A stretch of DNA of 64,000 nucleotides from Nocardia anaemiae NBRC 100462 (GTDB lineage Bacteria > Actinomycetota > Actinomycetes > Mycobacteriales > Mycobacteriaceae). Below, piece by piece: positions 59,028-64,000 of this stretch. The first letter of the stretch is position 1. Each line of letters begins with the position of its first letter. Under the pieces are notes generated by a model. The model was not told where the DNA came from and ran no database searches. It was given only the letters and a program-made list of their open reading frames with translations. The position numbers and the translations under genes were made by a program. The stretch spans positions 62,001 through 126,000 of the forward strand of contig NZ_BDAZ01000024.1 in the NCBI RefSeq assembly GCF_001612725.1. The letters run 5' to 3'.

Positions 59028-59681
59028 TCAGTCCCCAGTACCGGCGGGCCATTCCGAGCTCAGCTGCGGGTGGGCTTCCAAATGACTGAGTCCGTTCCAG
59101 CAGAGGTTCACCAAATGCGCCGCCACAACCTCTTTCGACGGTTCGCGCTCGTCCAACCACCAGGTCGCGGCGGTCGAGACCATGCCAACCAATGCCTGCG
59201 CGTACAAACCGGTCAGACTGGTATCGAAACCGCGGCGCTCGAAATCGCCGCCGAGAATATGCGCGACCTGGTTGGTGGCCTCGTTCAGCAGGCTCGAGTA
59301 GCGACCCTCCGCAGTGGCTGCGGGCTGGTCGCGCACCAGGATTCGGAAGCCGTCGGTGCGTTCCTCGATATAGGTCAGCAGTGCCAGCGCGACCCGTTCG
59401 AGCCGGATCCGGGACCGGTTCTGGGTGAGCGAGGAGGTGATCATGTCCAGCAGCATCGACATCTCGCGGTCCACGACCACCGCGTAGAGCCCCTCCTTGC
59501 CGCCGAAGTGTTCGTACACCACGGGTTTGGAGACCTGGGCCCGCTGTGCGATCTCCTCGATCGAGGTCGCGTCGTAGCCACGCTCGGCGAACAATGCGCG
59601 ACCGATCTCGATCAACTGCTGCCGCCGCTGAGTTCCGGTCATCCGCGGCCGGGAGACCTTGGGCGGCTCACCCGAAGACAC
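59028..59681 (-). CDS. TetR-family regulator (Rv1019-like position)
   Basis: The 217-residue protein has the TetR helix-turn-helix domain MTGTQRRQQLIEIGRALFAERGYDATSIEEIAQRAQVSKPVVYEHFGGKEGLYAVVVDRE (about 14-73). The ligand domain is mostly helical with WWLDEREPSKEVVAAHLVNLCWNGL near the end. The GTG at 59681 has GAGGAGG seven bases upstream; ATG 59642 is an alternative. Longer frames run through the tRNA-Gln gene and cannot be coding. By position between glmU and mfd it corresponds to Rv1019. Its target is unknown. Confidence 0.87.
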   Translation of the reverse strand: MSSGEPPKVSRPRMTGTQRRQQLIEIGRALFAERGYDATSIEEIAQRAQVSKPVVYEHFGGKEGLYAVVVDREMSMLLDMITSSLTQNRSRIRLERVALALLTYIEERTDGFRILVRDQPAATAEGRYSSLLNEATNQVAHILGGDFERRGFDTSLTGLYAQALVGMVSTAATWWLDEREPSKEVVAAHLVNLCWNGLSHLEAHPQLSSEWPAGTGD

Positions 59682-59925
59682 CGTCCCGCCTCCTCGCGCA
59701 TGCCAATAGTCGTCGGCCCCAACTGTTCCAGACAGCTCCGGCTCCCCTGTCGTCACCCCCGTCTGGGGAGCATTCGCCCAGATAACGCGATCGGTGTGCA
59801 GAGATCGCGGTGACGGGTACCCCCTAATTCGCCGAAGCAGTTCGACTAACCGGAGGTCTTCATGCGAGGATTCATGCCGTGCCGCTGGCACAGCGGCGGA
59901 TTTCGCAGATCCGCCGGTGTGACAA

Positions 59926-59996
59926 TCCGCCGTAGTGTAATGGCAGCACCTCTGATTTTGGTTCAGATAGTTCAGGTTCGAGTCCTGGCGGCGGAG
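59926..59996 (+). tRNA. tRNA-Gln (anticodon UUG)
   Basis: The 71 bases fold into a full cloverleaf. The acceptor is TCCGCCG/CGGCGGA with discriminator G, usual for tRNA-Gln. The anticodon stem is TCTGA/TCAGA with loop TTTTGGT, giving anticodon TTG, which reads CAA and CAG. The T arm is TCAGG-TTCGAGT-CCTGG. CCA is not encoded. It lies directly upstream of glmU, as in related genomes. Confidence 0.95.
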
Positions 59997-60040
59997 CACA
60001 TCGGCACGATGGCTTATCGTTGGCCGCGCACATCGCTGAA

Positions 60041-60095
60041 CAAGCACGACGACAGCGCTGACCAAGCACGACGACAGCCCCAAGCACGATGACAG
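60041..60095 (+). repeat. three short direct repeats before glmU
   Basis: CAAGCACGACGACAGC occurs at 60041-60056 and 60063-60078, and CAAGCACGATGACAG at 60081-60095, spaced by 22 and 18 bases. The array fills the leader between tRNA-Gln and glmU and ends 17 bases before the glmU ATG. It may be a regulator-binding array or a slippage product. Confidence 0.65.
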
Positions 60096-60112
60096 GCAGC
60101 CGAGGGAGATCC

Positions 60113-61603
60113 ATGCCACAGCAGACCGCCGTCGTCGTTCTCGCAGCCGGTGCCGGGACGCGAATGCGGTCTAAGACTCCTAAGGTGCTGCATTCGCTGG
60201 CCGGTCGAAGCATGCTCGCGCACGCGCTGCATGCGGCCAACGAGATCGACCCCGCGTTCCTCATCACCGTGGTAGGACACGATCGGGAACAAGTCGGCGC
60301 CGCGGTCGCCGCCGTCGCCGCCGACCTCGGCCGCGACATCGGCACCGCCATCCAGGAAGAACAGCTCGGAACCGGCCACGCGGTGCAGTGCGCGCTCGCG
60401 GCGGTTCCCGAAGATTTCACCGGTGACCTGCTGGTCACCTCCGCCGACGTGCCGCTGCTCGACGGGCACACACTGTCCGCGCTGCTCGACGAGCACCGCA
60501 GCTACGCCGAACGCTCCGCGGTCACCGTGCTGACCTTCGTACCGGACGATCCGAACGGCTACGGCCGCATCGTCCGCGACGCCGACGGGCAGGTCACCGA
60601 AATCGTCGAACATGCCGACGCTACCCCGGCGCAATCGGCGATCACCGAGGTCAACTCGGGTGTCTACGCCTTCGACGCGACCGTGCTGCGCACCATGATC
60701 GGACGCCTGTCCACCGCCAACGCCCAGCACGAGCTGTACCTGACCGATGTGCTGCGGCTGGCCCGCGAGGCCGGACATCCCGTGCACGGCGCACGGCTGC
60801 TCGATTCGGCCAAGGTCACCGGCGTCAACGACCGGGTGCAGATGTCGCAGGCAGCGCGCACCCTCAACCGCTACATTCTCGAACGGCATATGCGCGCCGG
60901 GGTCACGATCATCGATCCCGCGACCACCTGGGTGGACGCGAGCGTGAAAATCGCCAGGGATGCCGAAATCCGGCCGGGTGTGCAATTGCTCGGCGGCACC
61001 GTCATCGGTGAGGACGCGGTGATCGGACCGGATTCCACGCTCACCGATGTCATCGTCGGCACCGGCGCGCACGTTGTCCGCACCCATGGTGATCAGGCCG
61101 TGATCGGTCCCGGCGCGAATATCGGGCCGTTCAGCTATCTGCGCCCGGGCACCGTTGTCGGCGATTCCGGCAAGCTCGGCGCATTCGTCGAAACCAAGAA
61201 CGCATCGATCGGCGCGCACTCCAAAGTGCCGCACCTCACTTATGTCGGCGATGCCACCATCGGCGAACACAGCAACATCGGCGCCTCCAGTGTTTTCGTC
61301 AATTACGACGGTGTGAAAAAGCATCACACCGTGGTCGGCTCGCACGTGCGGACCGGCAGCGACACCATGTTCGTCGCACCGGTGACGGTGGGTGACGGCG
61401 CGTATACGGCGGCAGGTACTGTGCTGCGTAGAAGCGTTCCGCCGGGGGCACTCGCGGTTTCAGGTGGGCCACAGAAAAACATTGAGGGCTGGGTGCAGCG
61501 CAACCGTCCGGGGACGGACGCGGCACGGGCGGCGGCGGAAGCCATCGCGAGCAAAGAGATGTCGGGTCAGGCAATCGAGCAAAAGGATGGCAAACAGCAG
61601 TGA
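60113..61603 (+). CDS. glmU: bifunctional GlmU: glucosamine-1-phosphate acetyltransferase / GlcNAc-1-phosphate uridylyltransferase
   Basis: The 496-residue enzyme makes UDP-GlcNAc for peptidoglycan and mycothiol. The N-terminal uridylyltransferase has VVVLAAGAGTRMRSKTPKVLH (about 7-27) and QLGTGHAVQ. The C-terminal left-handed beta-helix acetyltransferase has NIGPFSYLRPGT, the catalytic-region KVPHLTYVGDATIG (His) and ASSVFVNYDGVKKHHT. The C-terminal 35 residues are an actinobacterial tail. ATG 60113 follows AGGGAGATCC. Its stop overlaps the prs start, and the order matches Rv1018c-Rv1017c. Confidence 0.97.
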   Translation: MPQQTAVVVLAAGAGTRMRSKTPKVLHSLAGRSMLAHALHAANEIDPAFLITVVGHDREQVGAAVAAVAADLGRDIGTAIQEEQLGTGHAVQCALAAVPEDFTGDLLVTSADVPLLDGHTLSALLDEHRSYAERSAVTVLTFVPDDPNGYGRIVRDADGQVTEIVEHADATPAQSAITEVNSGVYAFDATVLRTMIGRLSTANAQHELYLTDVLRLAREAGHPVHGARLLDSAKVTGVNDRVQMSQAARTLNRYILERHMRAGVTIIDPATTWVDASVKIARDAEIRPGVQLLGGTVIGEDAVIGPDSTLTDVIVGTGAHVVRTHGDQAVIGPGANIGPFSYLRPGTVVGDSGKLGAFVETKNASIGAHSKVPHLTYVGDATIGEHSNIGASSVFVNYDGVKKHHTVVGSHVRTGSDTMFVAPVTVGDGAYTAAGTVLRRSVPPGALAVSGGPQKNIEGWVQRNRPGTDAARAAAEAIASKEMSGQAIEQKDGKQQ

Positions 61604-62580
61604 CCGCGTCATGGATCGACAACCAGAAGAACCTGATGCTCTTCTCGGGACGCGCCCATCCTGAGCTGGCCGAGCAGGTGGCCAAGGAACTCGACGTCCA
61701 CGTCACCCCGCAGACCGCGCGCGATTTCGCCAACGGCGAGATCTTCGTCCGGTTCGAGGAGTCCGTGCGCGGCTCGGATGCCTTTGTGCTGCAGAGCTTT
61801 CCGGCTCCGCTGAACCAGTGGCTGATGGAACAGCTGATCATGATCGACGCGCTCAAGCGCGGGTCGGCCAAGCGGATCACCGCGGTGCTGCCGTTCTACC
61901 CGTACGCCCGTCAGGACAAGAAGCACCGCGGCCGCGAGCCCATCTCCGCCCGCCTGGTCGCCGATCTGCTCAAGACCGCGGGCGCGGACCGCATCATCAC
62001 CGTCGATCTGCACACCGATCAGATCCAGGGCTTCTTCGACGGTCCGGTCGATCACATGCACGCGCAACTGCAGCTGGCCGAGTACGTGCGCAACAACTAC
62101 AGCCTCGAGCACATCACCGTGGTCTCGCCCGATTCCGGTCGCGTGCGCGTCGCGGAGAAGTGGGCCGACTCGCTGGGCGGCTCGCCGCTGGCGTTCATCC
62201 ACAAGACCCGCGACCCGCTGGTGCCGAACCAGATCAAGGCAAACCGCGTGGTCGGTGAGGTCGAGGGCCGCACCTGCATCCTGATCGACGACATGATCGA
62301 CACCGGTGGCACCATCGCGGGCGCGGTCAAGGTGCTCGAGGCGGCGGGCGCCGGTGATGTGGTCATCGCGGCGACGCACGGCGTGCTGAGCGATCCGGCC
62401 GCCGAGCGCCTGGCCACCTGTGGCGCCAAGGAGGTCGTGGTCACCAATACCCTGCCGATCAGCGAGGAGAAAAAGTTCCCGCAGCTGACCGTGCTTTCGA
62501 TCGCGCCGCTGCTGGCACGCACGATCCGCGAGGTCTTCGAGAACGGTTCGGTCACCGGCCTCTTCAACGGCAACGCCTAG
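61600..62580 (+). CDS. prs: ribose-phosphate pyrophosphokinase (PRPP synthetase)
   Basis: The 326-residue enzyme makes PRPP from ribose-5-phosphate and ATP for nucleotide, His, Trp and arabinan precursors. NLMLFSGRAHPELAEQVAKEL opens the domain, then FVRFEESVRGSDAF, PYARQDKKHRGREPISA (ATP-binding loop), VDLHTDQIQGFF (signature) and the PRPP loop LIDDMIDTGGTI follow. The GTG start overlaps the glmU stop in GTGA, so translation is coupled. A strong terminator follows the stop. Confidence 0.97.
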   Translation: MTASWIDNQKNLMLFSGRAHPELAEQVAKELDVHVTPQTARDFANGEIFVRFEESVRGSDAFVLQSFPAPLNQWLMEQLIMIDALKRGSAKRITAVLPFYPYARQDKKHRGREPISARLVADLLKTAGADRIITVDLHTDQIQGFFDGPVDHMHAQLQLAEYVRNNYSLEHITVVSPDSGRVRVAEKWADSLGGSPLAFIHKTRDPLVPNQIKANRVVGEVEGRTCILIDDMIDTGGTIAGAVKVLEAAGAGDVVIAATHGVLSDPAAERLATCGAKEVVVTNTLPISEEKKFPQLTVLSIAPLLARTIREVFENGSVTGLFNGNA

Positions 62581-62591
62581 ACCGCACACTT

Positions 62592-62636
62592 CGTCGCGGC
62601 CCGGATTCGGATCCGGGCCGCGACGTTTCTGTTTGT
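62592..62636 (+). terminator. strong intrinsic terminator of glmU-prs
   Basis: A perfect 15-base stem (62592-62606 with 62611-62625) around the loop TCGG is followed by TTTCTGTTT. It lies 11 bases after the prs stop and should end the glmU-prs transcript. Confidence 0.92.
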
Positions 62637-62694
62637 GAGCCCGACTGCGGCGTGGTACCCATGGCGGATAAGGATCACCAACAGGGGGCGTGGC

Positions 62695-63270
62695 ATGTCG
62701 GATTCGGAACCGCATATCAATCTCGGTAAGGCGCAGAACACACCGCCTGCCGAACCGCCGCAGGACAATGTGGACGCGACCAAGGTCTGGTCGCCGCAGC
62801 CGGGCAGCGATCCGGCACCGACTTATCAACCGGGACAACAGTTCTCGCCGGAAACCGCCGCACCATATACTCCGCCCGCCGGTTATCAGCAGCCCACTGC
62901 CTACCCGCCGCCCCCGTATCCGCCGAGCTACCCGCAAGCCGGTCCGTACGTCGGACCACCCGGCTATTCGCAAGCGCCCGGTGCTTACCCCGGTTATCCG
63001 TATCAGCCCTACATACCGCCACGGCAATCCGAGGTTCCGATCTTCTCGATCATCAGCTTCTCGTGTCTGGCGGCGACCGTACTGTCGGTGGTGATGTTCT
63101 GCGGGCTGCCGATCGTGGTCACCGGACCGGCGGGCATCGTCCTCGGCATCATCGGCCACAACAAGGGCGAATCGCTGGGCAAGTGGGCGGCAATCGCCAA
63201 TGGCGCGGTGCTGGCGATCGCGGTCATCCTGGTGATCGCCTTCGTCGGGTTCATCGGAGGCTTCAGCTGA
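62695..63270 (+). CDS. DUF4190-type membrane protein with Pro/Tyr-rich N-terminus
   Basis: The 191-residue protein has a cytoplasmic N-terminal 105 residues rich in Pro, Tyr and Gln (PPPPYPPSYPQAGPYVGPPGY). It then has two or three membrane segments: IFSIISFSCLAATVLSVVMF, a short GPAGIVLGIIGHNKGE region and ANGAVLAIAVILVIAFVGFI. The middle GIxLGIIGHNKGxSLGKWAAIAN is the DUF4190 signature. Function is unknown; Pro-rich tails of this kind occur in actinobacterial envelope proteins. ATG 62695 follows CAGGGGG. It lies after the prs terminator and so has its own promoter. Confidence 0.8.
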   Translation: MSDSEPHINLGKAQNTPPAEPPQDNVDATKVWSPQPGSDPAPTYQPGQQFSPETAAPYTPPAGYQQPTAYPPPPYPPSYPQAGPYVGPPGYSQAPGAYPGYPYQPYIPPRQSEVPIFSIISFSCLAATVLSVVMFCGLPIVVTGPAGIVLGIIGHNKGESLGKWAAIANGAVLAIAVILVIAFVGFIGGFS

Positions 63271-63328
63271 GCGGTTTCGCACGCCTCGGATCCCGTTTGC
63301 CGCCGACGTCGAGGGGGATACTGGGGGT

Positions 63329-63589
63329 ATGGACCGAGACCCGCTTGATATGGACATGGGGGACGACGACCAGGAAGACGAGATCCGCGCATACCGGCGA
63401 AATGTCGAGGATCCGCCCAAAGACCTGCGCATTCGCTATCACGAAAACGAGGATGACGGCCGACTCGGCATCGGCGATGAACTCCAGCAGGAGTGGACCC
63501 GTCATCGCAAGGCCGCCGAACTCGCCGAAGAGGACGAACGCTCGGCCGAGGTCGCCGCGATCGAGATCGTCGACGATTCCGACCTATAG
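63329..63589 (+). CDS. small acidic protein, function unknown
   Basis: The 86-residue protein is very acidic (MDMGDDDQEDE at the start, VDDSDL at the end) with a helical, charged middle (QQEWTRHRKAAELAEEDERSAEVAAIE). It has no membrane segment or cysteine. GAGGGGGAT and TGGGGGT lie before the ATG. It sits between two Pro-rich protein genes. I do not recognise a family; codon use is typical of the genome, so I consider it real. Confidence 0.6.
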   Translation: MDRDPLDMDMGDDDQEDEIRAYRRNVEDPPKDLRIRYHENEDDGRLGIGDELQQEWTRHRKAAELAEEDERSAEVAAIEIVDDSDL

Positions 63590-63616
63590 CCCGCTCCCCA
63601 CCGACAGGAGAGTTCG

Positions 63617-64000
63617 ATGAGCACGCCGCAGCAGGGATCCGAGCGAGGCGATGCGTCGCCCGAGAAACCGGTCGGCGAATCCGAGCCGGTCGAATCCTCG
63701 GATACGGACACTCCGGCCGCCAGCGGACCGTGGGAGTCGGAGCCGGTCGAACCTGCCGCGCAGACACCGCCCCAGCGGGCGGCCGCCGAAACCGCACCAG
63801 ATCTGGTCGTACAACCGTCGCCGCCGGAGTCGGAGCAACAGGAACCGTGGAATGACACGGCCGCGGCACGCTACGACCAGGATCGGCCCGGCACCGTCTA
63901 TCCGCCGATCACCGACGCCACCCCGCAAACCCCAGAGGGCGGCTATCCCGCCTACCCCGAACGCCCCGACATGACGCCGGAGCCGCGATCGGGATCGCAG
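63617..64000 (+). CDS. Pro/Glu-rich protein, 3' end outside window
   Basis: An ATG with AGGAG six bases upstream opens a frame of 128 codons that runs to the window end without a stop. The visible part is Pro/Glu/Ser-rich and contains ESEPVES and WESEPVEP, a near repeat, and later YPPITDATPQTPEGGYPAYPE. This looks like the disordered cytoplasmic N-terminus of a membrane protein, similar in style to the DUF4190 gene just upstream, but the folded part is not in view. Confidence 0.6.
   Translation, partial: MSTPQQGSERGDASPEKPVGESEPVESSDTDTPAASGPWESEPVEPAAQTPPQRAAAETAPDLVVQPSPPESEQQEPWNDTAAARYDQDRPGTVYPPITDATPQTPEGGYPAYPERPDMTPEPRSGSQ

Noticed and set aside
59862..60092. Small plus-strand frame with a GGAGG site starting at 59862
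   Set aside because: It runs straight through the tRNA-Gln gene and the repeat array, so it is unlikely to be a real protein gene.
59682..60119. N-terminal extension of the TetR gene to 60119
   Set aside because: The extension would translate the antisense of tRNA-Gln. The GTG at 59681 has a strong GAGGAGG site.
1..64000. CRISPR array, prophage, integrase or insertion sequence
   Set aside because: I found no regularly spaced repeat array, transposase, integrase or phage structural gene. The repeats seen are short tandem or dispersed elements.

Overview
The window reads as chromosomal DNA of a high-GC mycolic-acid actinomycete, most likely Nocardia or a close relative. Codons are strongly GC3-biased and GTG/TTG starts are common. 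The block prs-glmU-tetR-mfd-mazG ... lpqU-eno-ftsB-DUF501-ppx follows the Mycobacterium tuberculosis order Rv1017c-Rv1026. A 6039-residue nonribosomal peptide synthetase (NRPS) and iron boxes of the DtxR/IdeR type also fit this group.

Layout. 1-4.4 kb: the 3' part of a gluzincin-like peptidase-family gene, an MBL-fold hydrolase, a membrane-anchored Pro/Thr-rich protein and a small exported glycine-zipper protein. 4.4-22.6 kb: one NRPS gene with five modules (C-A-T-E, then four C-A-T) and a terminal thioesterase, followed upstream by about 0.9 kb without genes. 23.5-29.9 kb: haloalkane dehalogenase, enolase-superfamily enzyme, a tRNA with a UAA anticodon, an APC permease, a POT peptide transporter and a zinc-peptidase lipoprotein. 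30.1-35.2 kb: core block ppx, DUF501, ftsB, eno, lpqU (minus strand), with an unusual Ala/Ser-coding repeat patch between DUF501 and ppx. 35.4-53.3 kb: accessory DNA lying between lpqU and mazG, which are neighbours in M. tuberculosis. 53.6-62.6 kb: core block mazG-mfd, two TetR genes, tRNA-Gln, glmU-prs and a strong terminator. 62.7-64 kb: small Pro-rich or acidic proteins, the last one cut by the window end.

The most interesting part is a divergent locus at 35.4-47.9 kb. Two good IdeR/DtxR-type iron boxes lie in the 300-bp divergent promoter region. Leftwards is a translationally coupled ABC importer of the Opp/Dpp/Nik family (Tat-type lipoprotein binding protein, two permeases, fused double ATPase). 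Rightwards is a tightly packed biosynthetic operon: Fe(II)/2-oxoglutarate oxygenase, ornithine-cyclodeaminase-family dehydrogenase, fold-III PLP decarboxylase, SbnA-like PLP synthase, MATE exporter, and a stand-alone PEP/pyruvate-type barrel lacking the usual catalytic cysteine. The set resembles the diaminopropionate part of staphyloferrin B synthesis, but no NIS synthetase or NRPS lies in the operon. I infer a small iron-regulated, possibly opine-like, metallophore pathway that exports its product by MATE and re-imports it by a peptide/nickel-type ABC system.

The NRPS should make an N-capped pentapeptide with a D-residue at position 1. Its starter condensation domain resembles EntF, but no aryl-acid, acyl-ligase, MbtH or transport gene is adjacent. 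Starts were chosen from visible ribosome-binding sites and overlaps. All family assignments are from reading motifs, without database searches.
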